From Datisca glomerata (Eukaryota; Streptophyta; Magnoliopsida; Cucurbitales; Datiscaceae): DNA of 64,000 nucleotides. The notes beneath the pieces were generated by a model that saw nothing but the letters and a program-made list of their open reading frames with translations, did no database searches and was not told where the DNA came from. The stretch is taken from assembly GCA_003255025.1 (NCBI GenBank), contig QANY01004135.1, positions 124,001 to 188,000 of the forward strand. Direction: 5' to 3'. Shown one piece after another: positions 47,101 through 58,894 of the stretch (its first letter is position 1; every line of letters starts with the position of its first letter). The position numbers were made by a program, and so were the translations under genes.

Positions 47101-47224
47101 ACGATGAAGAAAAATGATCTAGGGTAGAAAAGCTTGAAGGATTCTCAAACTTACCAAACCAAAACCCTGCATCGTGAAAAAAGCTTGGAGAAGCGAGCTC
47201 GATCGAAGTCACTAAGGGAAGCTG

Positions 47225-47310
47225 CTACGTGCGACCTTGCAGCGATGGTATAGTCGACCTTGCAGTGGTGGTGGAGTCGACCTTGCAGTGGTGGTGAAGA
47301 GAGCTCGATT
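47225..47310. repeat. Three copies of a ~28-bp repeat
   Basis: gcgaccttgcagcgatggt, gtcgaccttgcagtggtggt and gtcgaccttgcagtggtggt in tandem. Confidence 0.75.
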
Positions 47311-48045
47311 GAAGACATGATGAGAGCTCATGTTTTCGATAGAGAAAAGAGGGAAGTTATCGAAGAAGAGATAGAATGATGTGTTTTGCTCGAAGAAGAG
47401 AGAGAAAATGGTAGCCGGTTGTAGAGAAAAGTGGGAGAATTTTAAACAACCGGCTGTGATTATCCTGATCAGATCTAACGGTCATGATCAAATCCAGTAT
47501 CAATGCTAGGACAAATTTTCCCGGCATTGAAGTGGGATCCGTATTTCTAGGGATTTTGTTACCAGCTAAGATCTTATATTTATTTGATTGACAATAATTA
47601 TTAATATTAGTTTTATAATATTTTGTTTAAATTATGTTTATAATTTAAAAAGAAGTAATGTCATTATGGTAAATCAAATTTGTCAGTTTTGAAAAATTGA
47701 CATATTCCTAAAATGTTGCAAAATTTGACATTTATCTAACCATACATATAGTATTTTCTGTCTATATGTGTAAATTTCTCTATACCTGATGAAATCCAAA
47801 ACAACAGCTATGATTGGTATGGTCAAACACGTGTAACTCACATGTTCCATAGAAATCTCATCTGACAAATTAAATGAGGGACTAAATTGATAACAACTTG
47901 ATAAGAAGAACATGAGTACGCGAATATAAACATTATGTTAGTTAAATTAGAAGAAATCTTAGGAAGTAGACAAGTTTTAAATTTAATCATAAAAGATTGT
48001 ACAAGAAATTTATAAACAAAAATGGCAACCAGTAGACCTTTGATC
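47311..48045. other. No recognised gene
   Basis: The segment 47414-47452 has an inverted pair, ccggttgt and acaaccgg, with a 22-bp spacer. No similarity otherwise. Confidence 0.4.
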
Positions 48046-48880
48046 TCTTAGAATATCTAATAAAGTAACAGCTAATAGTTGTACTATCCAATTTATTTTC
48101 ATTTGGCCTATAAGGCCTTGCCTTAGCTGGATATCCCTAAATATGAAAATGCTTCAAACTAGATTTCTTACCCATCCAAAGCTCATAAGGTGTTTTAGTC
48201 GCCGCCTTAGTTAGCACTCTGTTGAGAATATAAGCTGTAGTCTTTAATGCTTCTCCACAGAGAGATTCTGACAAGGTAGAGTTAGAAATCTTACTCCTAA
48301 CTATGTCTTTAAGTGTTTTGTTTCATCTCTCAGCTACACCATTCACGCTAGGAGATCTTGGCATGGTGTACTATGGGACTATTCCACACTTCTCTAGGAA
48401 TTTAGCAAAGGGCCCTGGATGTTGTTCATCTAATCCTTTGTATCTGCCATAGTACTCACCACCACGGTCAGATCTAACACTTTTAATTCTTTTGTTGAGT
48501 TGGTTCTCAACCTTAACATTGTAAGCTTTGAACACGTTCAGTGACTGTTACTTCTCATAAATGAGATACAAGTAACCATATCATCATTAATCATTTATGA
48601 ACAAAATGAAATATTATTGACCATTCTAAGAAGCCATAGGGAATGATTGACAAATATTCGTGTGAATTAGTTCTAAGACATTTGAAGCTGTGTTGGTATC
48701 TAATCTTTTTGTGTTTGTCTGTTTTCCCTCTATACAATCAATACAAACCTCAAAGTATGTGAAATCAAGAGAATCAAGAATCTCATTAGACACAAGCCTA
48801 TCAATTCTACTTTTAGAAATATGACCTAAGCGCTTGTGTCATAATGAGTGGAATTCTCATTGGTAACATGATATTTCAAT
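48046..48880 (-). mobile_element. Ty1/copia fragment: GAG-pre-integrase and integrase
   Basis: On minus, the pre-integrase block (SKSRIDRLVSNEILDSLDF, then CIDCIEGKQT, about 48830-48720) leads into the integrase core. Integrase motifs are IKSVRSDRGGEYYGRYKG (48490-48430), GPFAKFLEKCGIV, TMPRSPSVNGVAER (near 48350), [40 protein letters not shown] (48240-48180) and HFHIXGYPAKARPYRPNE. This is a TNT1/Tork-like copia. Stops occur within it and neither LTR, gag, RT nor RNase H is attached. Confidence 0.85.
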
Positions 48881-49640
48881 CAATCTATTTTAGAAAATGA
48901 AGCATCCAAAATACATAACAATACCAATATTTGAATTTGATTGAAACAAAAATGCCTTAATTAAATTGAATCAATTAAAACAATTCAATTTTTTTTAAAT
49001 TGTAGCAGTGCTATAGTATTGTACACGTGAAGCAGGGGAAATTTTCTCTTTTTCCTGTATGGTACTGAAATCTAGGGAATTATTTCCCTATACCGGTACG
49101 GTACTGTAAAATAGGGAATAATTTCCCTGTACCAATATTGTAGAGGCCCCAAATTGACTAGGCCTTAGCTTATAATCAATCCCAAAAGCCATTAGACAGT
49201 CTCAGGCCCGAACCAAACTCTTTGGCCCACTATGAAAGCTCCAGCGAAGCAGGGAATACTTTCCCTGCCTTTGTATGGTACTGTGACTTAGGGAATAATT
49301 CCCTCTCTCTTCGTCCCAATCCTCTCTTTCAATAGGAAATGATTCCCTTTGCCTTTTGAAACGTTCCCCCGTTCCTTGTTGCATGTTTTCCCAATTTTAG
49401 TTTCTTTCTCCATGGTCATGGTGTTTGCCATGGCTGTTCGAAGCCCCGTTTTTAATTGATTCTAAAATTAACACATATATTGATATTCAAAAGTTTTAAA
49501 TTCTATACAGAACCAAAGAAAAAAGCAAAATTACAATTCCTTCAAACCCACAATCCATCAATAGGAATCATCACAAAATTTCCAGAAAATGAAAAATCTT
49601 GATATGAATCAAGAAGAATACAATTTATGCAAAAGGAATC
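48881..49640. repeat. Repeat-rich DNA, LTR-like fragment
   Basis: At 49055-49335 the phrase tatggtactg....tagggaata.tttccct recurs several times. The segment 49143-49247 (ggccccaaattgac ... tttggcccactatgaaagctc) is related to 13350-13443. Probably old LTR DNA; boundaries unclear. Confidence 0.5.
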
Positions 49641-50190
49641 AGAATACTTAGCTAAATAGGAATAATTTCACATGACACGTGACAAAATCTAGATCGAAGA
49701 TTTCATCAAGAGAAGATAGAGCGAGAACCGACCAATCAGACGAAAGTACATGGATTGCTGATGTGGCATTGCCAAGAGAAGCTAATCAAAACCATTGGAT
49801 TGATCAGACAGTCAAGATTTACTTGGTTGTTATTATTGATAAGCTAGATCTTAAAGAATATTCTGTTGATCCTATCTTCAAATAGAATTAGATAAACTGT
49901 ATCAGATTTTATGTAATCGATTGAAGACCTATAAATAAAAGCAAGATGTAACCCCAAAGGAGAGACAATACACAACAACTCTCAACACCCAATAGTCTTG
50001 AAAACCCTTTCTCCATAATGAAATACTATTAAAATCTCCTTATGGTTTTTTCCCTTTAAGGGTTTTCCACGTAAATCAAGGTCTCATTATTCTCTCATTC
50101 CCCTCCTTAATTATTCTCTATATTTTTCATATTATGATGTAAGGAATTCATGATCGATCCTCGAAGACCGTGAATTTTTTTCTCTTTACA
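49641..50190 (+). repeat. LTR (right end defined) of an unassigned retroelement
   Basis: The segment includes a TATA-like cctataaataaaagc at 49929-49943, then gagagacaatacacaacaac. It continues with the LTR-typical ggttttttccctttaagggt / tttccacgtaaatcaaggtc and ends tctctttaCA at 50190. The leader tttggtgctttcattgagag starts at 50191. The left end is not defined and no partner LTR is in the window. Confidence 0.6.
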
Positions 50191-51060
50191 TTTGGTGCTT
50201 TCATTGAGAGATGAGAAAAAACTTAAGAAATCCTTTCTAAAACACTCAAAACCAAATCAAATGCTTTTGATAACGGAAACAGAATCCGAAACGGAAATGG
50301 AATCGGAAGCAAGAATGGGTATTACAACGAATTGGAACCGGAAGCAAAAAACGCCACCACAAGAGGCTCGTGAAACCCACGGGCTGGTGGACGAAGAAAG
50401 CTCCACCTGTGACAGCCACAAAAAACAACAATTACACAACCGACAACAACCTCCCGTCGCCACCAACAACCATCTCGATTGCTCGAGTTGAAGGAAAAGC
50501 CACGAAAACCACCAATTCACATTAATCTATGCAAGACAAGGGAGCTTTAGACAAGAATTAGCATGGAAATTAATGGAGAACGAAACCTCTTGACCAAAAA
50601 TAGATTCTTTGATCTACGAAAAATAAAAAAAAATTTAGACGCCGATACACACATGAAAGGATTCAGATAAGGATTCCCGGCCGTTTGAAGACTTTTCCAG
50701 CCAGAAATGGCCACTGGGCGATGTGCACACATCCCCACGCACCACCGCCGGTGAAGGCCATCATCCATACCCATTTTCTGTGTTGCGGGTTAACCTACTC
50801 GACTTGTACCCGCTCCATGAAGCCCAAATGAAAGCTCTAACCCGTGTCTTAGTAATAGAGCCCAATAAGCTCATTAGAAGCCCGCGCAAACAAGGCGCCC
50901 AAGCGCAAACAAAGCGCCCAAGCGCAACCCGAGACCTGCGCTCCGCCCGACACCAATCCACGACCCGCATGCGACCTGTTCTTGACCCACGATCCACGGA
51001 TGAGGTAGGCCTGTCTTTTGGGCTGTGACTCAAGGCCAAGCCCAAGATCTCCCTAACCTC
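50191..51060 (+). other. Leader and non-coding internal part of the same retroelement
   Basis: After the leader, a weak ORF (50192-50491, E/T-rich, LLITETESETEMESEARMG) has no gag motif. Downstream is G/C-richer DNA with small duplications (gcgcaaacaaggcgcccaa then gcgcaaacaaagcgcccaa, 50884-50920). No pol is seen, so the element is truncated or of a large non-coding type. Confidence 0.4.
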
Positions 51061-51740
51061 TACAAATTTAATTCATGCCAAGCCCAATATACTTCATAAT
51101 TTGGCAGATTTAACCCACGAGCTTGCAAAGCCCAACATGGATCATCTTATGAAAATAAATGGAGGACTTCAAAATACAAGCTAAGTATTTTATTATTGCT
51201 TTGCCTTTAAATACATATATTATCAGGTCAAATATATATATATATATATATTGTGTGTGTGTTGAATAATTGTATGGACACATCATAAAAATGTCTTGAA
51301 ATATATTTACGCAACTGCTCAAATATTTTAAAATATTAGAAATTAAATTTGCACTAATTGAGTAGGGCATAATTTATTAGCTCTCCGTATTAAATTTTAT
51401 CATGCTTCAGCGTAATTATAGAAGTTACATTTATCCTGTTTAGGTAATTTGTTTTGATAAAATTCATAATTTAACCCTATTATGGATAACATGAACATAT
51501 CAATGTTGTAAATGGTATTCAAACTAATTTGATGCACGTATTGCATGATGAATGAATTTTTGAATTTTAATTTCTAATTCTAAATTTTGAATTTAAGCTT
51601 TTCTAAAGCTATAAAAAAATCCCTTAACGGTAGATGAACGGAAGCATTAACTCTTATTTGAGTATTTTTTTGGAGACTAGCTCTTTCCTACTCAATATGC
51701 AAATGTGCAGGAAAATAAAAGATAAATAAACGATGAAAAC
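51061..51740. other. No recognised gene; TA/TG microsatellite
   Basis: AT-rich with a (TA)n(TG)n run at 51233-51264. Confidence 0.5.
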
Positions 51741-51744
51741 CGAA

Positions 51745-52030
51745 ACGTCCTAACTGTGAGGACGGGGACTTCGCGATTATGTGAATGGAAATGTCGTGAC
51801 GTCGGAAATGAATAGAAGGCATGGTTATTGGAGTCGAAAACATTAAGAACAGAAAATACATGGAGATGGGAGATGGAAACGTCGTGACAACGGTAACGAA
51901 AACTTCGTGGCAACGGAAATTGAAAAGTCGTGGCAACGGGAATGAAAACGGCAATGGGTACGATACTAGAAACGGGAGTATAATGGAAGCCGAAACGGAA
52001 GTGCCATGGCAACGAAACGAGAAGTGAAAA
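51745..52030. repeat. Degenerate ~22-bp repeats 'cgtggcaacggaaatgaaaa'
   Basis: The core cgtggcaacgg(a)aat(t)gaaaa recurs about eight times with changes (cgtgacgtcggaaatgaa, cgtgacaacggtaacgaaaa, cgtggcaacggaaattgaaa, ccatggcaacgaaacgag). ORFs on both strands here are by-products of the repeat. Confidence 0.7.
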
Positions 52031-53735
52031 ATGAAAGTAAGGGATGGACAAACAACAGAAACGGAAAATAGAAGCCCCAGACCGAAAGTTCTAAAAGTGC
52101 AAATCTTGCAAACCGAAATCAAGAATGAAGGGCATGAAGGGAAAGTGGAAAAAATGACGGACGAGGAGCAGGCAACGATATTCAGAACTTGCAAACGTAA
52201 TTCACAAAAAACACATTGAACTCAAAGCTAAGTATTCACTTTTTATTTACTTTGCTTATCTTAAATATGTCGTTTTATCCATTAAAAATGTGAATTTTTT
52301 ATTTGATGCATAATCTAAAAAATTTTAGTGCATATGTTCATGCTTAACATGTGTTAGCGTAAATCACATTTATAATGCTTGCATCGGCTAGTATACTCAT
52401 ATTGATAGCTCAACCAAATAAAACACTATCTCATAATCGAACATCATGAAAATAATTTATTATGTCATGTCTAAATTGATTTGAGTTATTAAACATTATC
52501 AAACAGAAATATCTTTCTTTTTTTTAGATCATGCATCTAACTCGAGACATTAAAACTAACGTATTTAACTCGGCCAACTTAACGCTCGATCATCTTACCA
52601 GAGTGGTCTTTGACGTAGAAACCATTACATATCAAACCAAATTCGGAGTTCAATCCGTCATACTATTTCCTCATCTTCCTTTGGGATATGACATGAAGCA
52701 GCCATCATGCTTGTTTCACAAGAGTAGGATATACCAAAAGAAAAAAAAACAGAGATCATACTCTAACCCATGTGAATTAAAGTTGACAAACTAAGATAGT
52801 TACTTGTATTCTACTAGTTTTGAAATCTATTCCGACTTACTTTTAGAAGACTTTGGATTTGTTTAACAATTTTATTTAGTTCATGCCTGATTTCAATTGG
52901 CATTATATTCTTCACTCAATATTATAATTATATCATTATCATGGGGCATACTTTACTTGAGAACCAGGTTATATACTTTCTTTTGGTTTGAGAAAGAAAA
53001 GTATATTTTTTGGGGGAAGATGGCATAATGTGAACTTGGTTGACTCCTAACATCGCCAATGCTGCATGAGTTCAACTTATGGAAAGCATTGCACTTTTCC
53101 ATAGGTGAGCTATAAAATCCTTTCTAAAGGAGATAAATAAATTCTTTTACGTTTTTAAAGAAGATTGGATTTCCTTTATTTATAAAAATCATGCTTCTTG
53201 TGTGTTAGAGCATGAAGTTTCAAAAACTTGATCATGGTTTCACTTGCTCATTATTTTCTTCTATATTTATTTTGCAGATCCATGCCATAAGATTATTATT
53301 GGCTCGCTATGGAAGGTACATTAAAACTGAATTTTTTTTAAAGAGATGGAAGGAAAGTTCGTCACTGTTAGAGTATCTTCTTGGTTGAAATATATATTTT
53401 TTAGATTAGACATGTTGTGTTTTCATGATTAACTAGTTTTTCTGTACTTAGCATTGGTTCTTTATATGACTATAAGTAGAGAATAGGAAAGACATGTTTG
53501 TATTTATGAAATGTACTTTCTAATAGAATGATGTCTAAGAATTTGATTAATTATATAATATTGTTAGTTAGAGTACTCTTTTTAGTTTTTAGTTTATTTT
53601 ATGATTTGCTTATCAATGCATTTAGTTCTAAGAATGAAAAGGGGATTGTAATAAAATGTTGTTATCTATTTTTGGGGTAATAAATGTTATAATATCGTTT
53701 CTACTATGGCGTGCAAAACACTATAAAAAGTATAA
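52031..53735. other. No recognised gene
   Basis: The 87-residue ORF at 52531-52794 (HLTRDIKTNVFNSANLTLDH) matches nothing I know. The rest is AT-rich. Confidence 0.4.
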
Positions 53736-53736
53736 A

Positions 53737-54000
53737 AAAAATTATAGTGTCTACATATACAACATTTACCAAAATGTTGATGAGAATGCATCTGTGGAGT
53801 TTTCATCTCCTTCTTCATTAAGATACAAGAGTGCTGAGGACTTGCGTCCTCCTGGAGAAGTTGGAAAGAAAGTTCTTAAACAGTATTTAATAGAGTTATG
53901 TCTATCAGACTTGCTGTCAGGCGTGAATCTAATATTCTGTCCACTTCTTCCAGAATTGCTGATGATGGGAAGACTTATTACCATTTTGAGGTAAATATTT
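53737..54000 (+). pseudogene. Fragment resembling a chloroplast PsbP-domain protein
   Basis: The frame reads YNIYQNVDENASVEFSSPSS, then LRYKSAEDLRPPGEVGKKVL and KQYLIE. After a one-base frameshift near 53900 it continues MSIRLAVRRESNILSTSSRI, then ADDGKTYYHFEVNI. This recalls the PsbP-domain family (thylakoid-lumen proteins related to the photosystem II subunit PsbP), specifically the stretch 'GKKVLKQYLTEFMSTRLGVRRESN'. Only about 80 residues are present. A frameshift and stop follow, so it is a gene fragment, possibly carried by a transposon or a leftover exon. The family call is from memory. Confidence 0.5.
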
Positions 54001-54248
54001 CTGAGTAGACGATACTGATAAAATGAATTTCTTTATCCGACTTTGCATCTCAGTGGGTTAATTGAGAACCTTGATTTGGTCTAAATGTCTAAGGATTAGA
54101 TATTCATTGCTTTGACATCAGTATGTCTCTTTGGTCTAGTCCGGAATCTGGATTGTAATTTCAAAATGAGCTTTTGGAAAACTTCATTAATGTCATTGTA
54201 TGTTTCTTGTTGGAGACGACATTTTCGTCTATGGTTGAGGGAAATATT

Positions 54249-54681
54249 TGTTGGATCATAAACTTGATCACTTATGGGAGTCCAAACTCAAACACAATCA
54301 AATTGGAGCCCATGTCCATAATGAAGGTCCAAAACTATAAGACTTCTACCTAGAATCTTCTAGAGTTTTGTAATTGTGCTTGTGAATCATTTACTAACTT
54401 AAAATATTATTAGAAGTTTAGAGAAGAATGAGATGTCTGGTTATTATTATTTTAGATTAGTTTATTTTTATGGTGTAGGATTGTTTATAAGTAGTATAAA
54501 TACCCTTCCCATTTTGGTTTAGTCATCAAGAAGAGTAAGAGCTTCAAAGTGAGAATAAGTAAAGTCTTATTAGAATGTGAGTGTAATATCTTGAAGTGAG
54601 TTGATTAAGAGTGTTTTTATAATATTTTTTTGAATTTGAGTAAAAGTTGTTTGTGTGAGTGTGAGTGTTTCATTTCTGACA
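54249..54681 (+). repeat. 5' LTR of the copia element
   Basis: TGTTGGATCATAAAC ... TTTCTGACA, 433 bp with TG...CA ends. TATA-like gtataaatacccttcc lies at 54496-54511. It is followed by aag and the primer site. The boundary rests on ends and primer site, as no second copy exists. Confidence 0.7.
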
Positions 54682-54684
54682 AAG

Positions 54685-54700
54685 TGGTATTAGAGCTTGG
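54685..54700 (+). other. Primer binding site, initiator-Met tRNA type
   Basis: TGGTATTAGAGCTTGG, one change from TGGTATCAGAGC, three nt after the LTR end. Confidence 0.8.
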
Positions 54701-54973
54701 TTGGAAAGTATACAGTATAACATATCAAATCGAAGGTCTTGACAAGAGAATTCTGCACCACCAAAATTTCCCCAATTTGAGTTCATACTCATTGCCACGC
54801 GTCAGCAGAAGATTGCTGGCAGAAAAATTGAGTTGAGCTGAGTCAGCTCTCTACAGCCAAGTTGACTGAGTTGTCAAATTGGTTGATCATTGACCAGGTC
54901 CCTCCCAAAGTTTTTCAACGTTCTAGATCTGTCCTTGTAATAAGAATTTCCATATTCTCGATATATTAGCAAT

Positions 54974-55860
54974 ATGGGAAATGGTGTGGCATCCTTTCAA
55001 GCCCCAACATTCAATAACAAACAACTGGAGTATCAAGATGAAGGCTCTCCTTGGCACACACGATGTTTAGGATATTGTAGAGAAAGGTTTTAACGAGGCA
55101 AATAACGAAGCTGAACTAACCACATCCCAAAAGGATAGTTTGAAAGATGTGAGAAAGAAAGATAAGAAAGCTCTCTACCTCATCTATCAAACATTAGATG
55201 ATGAAGGGTATAAGAAGATTTCAAGTGCAAGCTTTGCCAAGGAAGCATGAGAAAATTTGCAAACCTCTTACAAAAGGATTCGAGCAAGTGAAGAAGGTTC
55301 ATCTCCAAACATTAAGAGGCGAATTTGAATCCTTACACATGAAAGTATATGAATCTATTTCAGATTATTTCTCAAGAGTAACAGTTGTTTCTAATCAATT
55401 AAAAAATGGTGAAATGTTAGAAGATGTAAGGATAATAGAGACGATACTCTATTTGTTGGATCTTAAATTTGAGCACATCCTTGTAATGATTGAAGAAACT
55501 AAAGACTTAGAAGAAATGATGATCGAGCAACTTCAGGGATCATTGCAAGCATAAGTAGAAGCAAGAGATCGCTAAGCAACTCATCAAGCTGCAACTTAAG
55601 GATATGCTTGTAAGCCAAGGCAATGATAGAAACTAACATGATCAAGGTAGAGATAGAGGCCTTGGATGAGGTCAAAGTCATAGTCATGGATGAGGTTGAA
55701 ATTATAACAACAACAACTCCGACAATTATTACAAGAAATGAGAAAGCTCACCACGATGTCGTGGAAGAGGAAATCTGAACTCAAGGAATGACAAATCTCA
55801 AGTTTGATGCTATTATCATTGTTAGAAGTTTGGGCATTACGCTTCAAAATGTAGAGCTCC
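54974..55860 (+). pseudogene. Copia gag (UBN2-type, broken)
   Basis: Gag opens MGNGVASFQAPTFNN at 54974. The core reads MKALLGTHDV, DSLKDVRKKDKKALYLIYQ and, in 55198-55554, [40 protein letters not shown] and [18 protein letters not shown]. This is the UBN2 gag family of plant copia. A zinc knuckle CYYHCxKFGHYASKC (55808-55852) has a stop codon inside its C-to-H spacer. Another stop at 55075 and a frameshift near 55205 break it. Confidence 0.85.
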
Positions 55861-55939
55861 CAACAACATAATTGAGAAGAAGAACAACTATGTGGAGGAG
55901 AAAACTGACGATAAAGAAACTCTTCTTCTAGTATAAGAG

Positions 55940-56330
55940 AAGATAGATGGCATCCAAGAAAATTCATGGTATCTTGATAGTGGTGCAAGCGATCATATGT
56001 GTGGAAGGAAAGAAATTTTTGTGGAGCTAGACGAATTAGTAAGCGGAAATGTCTCATTTGGAGATGATTCCGCATTAGTAGTGAAGGGAGAGGTAACATT
56101 CTTATCCATTTGAAAGACGGGAGACATCAATTTATTTCCAATGTCTATTATGTAACCAAATATGAAAAGTAACACCATTAGTTTAGGACAACTATTAGAG
56201 AAAGGTTATGATATTCATATGAAAGATTATAATCTTTCAATAAATGTTGATAAGAATAAATACATTGCAAAATTACTAATGTCAAAGAATAAAATGTTCC
56301 TAATCAACATACAAAATGATGTTGCAAAAT
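55940..56330 (+). pseudogene. Copia protease (broken)
   Basis: SWYLDSGASDHMCG (55965-56005) holds the aspartic protease active site D-S-G-A. It is followed by FVELDELVSGNVSFGDDSAL and, after stops, LGQLLEKGYDIHMKD (56180-56225). Confidence 0.82.
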
Positions 56331-57360
56331 GCCTGAAAGCTTGTTAAGAGATGCATCATTGCTATGGCATCTTCATTTTGGGCATCTCAATTATGGAAGT
56401 CTAAAGGTGCTACCGAATAAGGAGATGGTAAAGGGACTACCTCACATCAACCATCTTGATCAGCTTTGTGAAGGGTGTTTAGCTATGAATCAATTCAGAA
56501 AAATCTTTCCAAACGAGTCATACTCAAGAGCCAAGAAGCCACACGTGCTCATCCATATCGATGTGTACGGTCCGATCAAACCAAGCTCTCACAGCAAAAG
56601 TAACTATTTTCTTCTCTTCATTGATGATTTTTCAAGATAAAACTTAGGTATATTTCTTGAAGCAGAAGTCAGAAGCTTTTGAAGTCTTCAAGTAGTTCAA
56701 AGTTGTAGTGGAGAAAGAAAGCGGTAGAAAGAGTAAAGCTATGAGATCTGACCGATGAGGAGAATTTAATTTTAGGGAGTTTCAAGAATTGTATGAAGCA
56801 AATGGAATTCATCAACCAATGACAGTTCCTAGATCTCCTCAGTTAATGGCGTGGTAGAAAGAAAGAACAGAGTTATATTTAACATAGCTTGGAGTATGCT
56901 CAGAAGCAAGAAGTTACCGAAAGAGTATTAGGCCAAAATAGTGGCTTGTACGATCTACTTATCAATCAATCTCTAACAAGAAATGTTCGGGGAGAGAAAC
57001 CACAATAAGCATGGAGTAGAAGAAAGCTCAGCATCTCCCATTTGAAAGTTTTTGGAAGCACAGCCCATGTTCATGTACCGACTGAGAAAAGAACAAAGCT
57101 TAATGATAAATGCAAGAGTTTCATCTTCATCAGCCATGACGCAAATTCAAAAGGTTACAAGCTATTCAATCCTAACAATAAAAAGATTGTGATTAGTCGA
57201 ATGAAGAAGGAATCTCCTCTGTTGAAAGATGAGTTGATAATAATAGAACAACCTAGAGAAACCCAGCAAGAGGCAATGACTTCACGTACTTTGTCAACAT
57301 CAACTAACCCACGGAGACGAGTCACCTTCGTTATCTCTAACCGGGAGCCGAAGTAAAAGA
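56329..57360 (+). pseudogene. Copia GAG-pre-integrase and integrase (broken)
   Basis: LLWHLHFGHLNYGSLKVL (56356-56410) and LCEGCLAMNQFRKIF form the HHCC-like pre-integrase. VLIHIDVYGPIKPSSHSKSN and FLLFIDDFSR start the catalytic core. Further core pieces (AMRSDR-GEF, YEANGIHQPMTVPRSPQ) lie at 56740-56840 across frames with stops. The C-terminal part is MKVFGSTAHVHVPTEKRTKL ... SRMKKES (57042-57215). Confidence 0.83.
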
Positions 57361-57439
57361 ATTGTGCATCGTATAAGAAGTCTTTGAGATCTCTATGAAG
57401 AAATCCAACGACAAGATACTCTTACATTATTTTGTCTAT

Positions 57440-58250
57440 TTGTTGGTTGTGAGCCAGTGAGCCATCAAGAAGCTGCAAAACAGAAGAAGTGGTGGAGAGA
57501 CGTGATGAATGAAGAGATAGATGTCAAATAAATGGGAACTCGTTTCACTTACCAAAGGGCACAAGGTGATAGGTGTCAAATTGGTGTACAAAACAAAATG
57601 AAATGCTAAGGTAGAGATTGAAAGGCACAAGGAAAGGGTAGTTATGAAAGCCTATAGTGAAAAGGTAGGAATTGATTACGATGAGGTATTCGATCCCGCT
57701 GCTTGGTTAGAGACTATTAGACTAATTATTTCTTAGGCAGCTTAAAATAAGTGGAAAATACATCAAATGGATGTAAAATCTACCTTCGTAAACAAATTTC
57801 TTGATGAGGAAGTCTATATTCAGCAACCATCAGGCCACGAAGACAATGTGTTGAAACTGCAGAACGCTCTTTACGGGTTACATAAGCACGAATGGCATGG
57901 AATAGTCGAGTCGACAAGTACTTCCAAGAGAATGGCTTCAACAAATGTCCCTACAAGCATGCTTTATATATCAACATAAAAAATGGAGATGTTTTGATCG
58001 TATGCCTCTATGGGATTATTCGATCTTCATCGAAGCAACCCAAACATGTTCAATGAATTCAAGAAAATGATGTCTAAGGAATTTGAGATGACATATATGG
58101 GGATCATGGCATACAACCTTGGCATTGAAGTTAAGCAACAAAATGATGGAATTTTCATTTCACGGGAAAACTATACAAAAGAGATCTTGAAGAAATTCAA
58201 AATGGAGAACTGTAAATCGATAAGCACACTGATGGAATAATGAGTCAAGA
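57440..58250 (+). pseudogene. Copia reverse transcriptase (broken)
   Basis: RT (RVT_2 type) reads GHKVIGVKLVYKTKWNAKVE, HKERVVMKAYSEKVGIDYDE, HQMDVKSTFVNKFLDEEVYI and QQPSGHEDNVLKLQNALYGL (57560-57880). The segment with the YVDD-type box is lost or scrambled around 57890-58020. NEFKKMMSKEFEMTYMGIMA and YNLGIEVKQQNDGIFISREN continue (58050-58175). Confidence 0.83.
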
Positions 58251-58631
58251 TGTCCAAACATGAAGAAGGAGAAATTGTAGAACCAACATTATTCAAAAGT
58301 TTGGTGGGAAGTCTACACAACCTAACCTACATGAGGCCCGATATCCTTCATGTAGTTGGACTGGGTATTCGCTACATGGAATCTCCAACAACCTCCCATT
58401 TTAAACCGACAAAGAGAATTCTTCGCTATCTGAAAGGTATAGTTGACTTTTATTCTATTCAGTTTCTAATGATTACAAGCTTGTTGGATATAGTGATAGT
58501 GATTAGGGTGGAGATATTAATAATCGAAGGAGCACTACTCGATTTATATTTTTCATGGGAGATATTGCTTCCACATGGATGTCAAAGAAACAACTGATTG
58601 TCACATTGTCCACTTGTGAAGTGGACTACGT
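58250..58631 (+). pseudogene. Copia RNase H, cut by the CACTA end
   Basis: FKSLVGSLHNLTYMRPDILH and YMESPTTSHFKPTKRILRYL lead into RNase H: SDSDXGGDINNRRSTTRFIF (58490-58555), then MGDIASTWMSKKQLIVTLST and CEVDYV. Sequence homology stops at 58631, where CACTACTAC begins. Confidence 0.8.
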
Positions 58632-58894
58632 CACTACTACAAAATTGGATTTTAACGACAGCATGATATTGGCTTTGTTGACAGGCCTCTTAAAACCTAT
58701 CATTGAAAAAATGGCATTTTTTTTTACTTTTTGCTATTATGACAGGTTTTAAATAATATGTCATCATACACTTATTTATAGTGACAGTAATTCTTAAATC
58801 TGTCAAAATATTTTTATTTTTTTAAATTATTTATTTTTTAAATTAATTATTTTTTGCACTCTTTATTTACCAAAATGTCATGTTATAACCCCAA

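Larger units (their letters stand above)
54249..58631 (+). mobile_element. Ty1/copia retrotransposon, 3' end lost
   Basis: 5' LTR, primer site, gag, protease, integrase, RT and most of RNase H are in order on plus. The element stops exactly at the CACTA end at 58632, inside RNase H (TLSTCEVDYV). No 3' LTR is found in the window. All frames contain stops. Confidence 0.87.
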
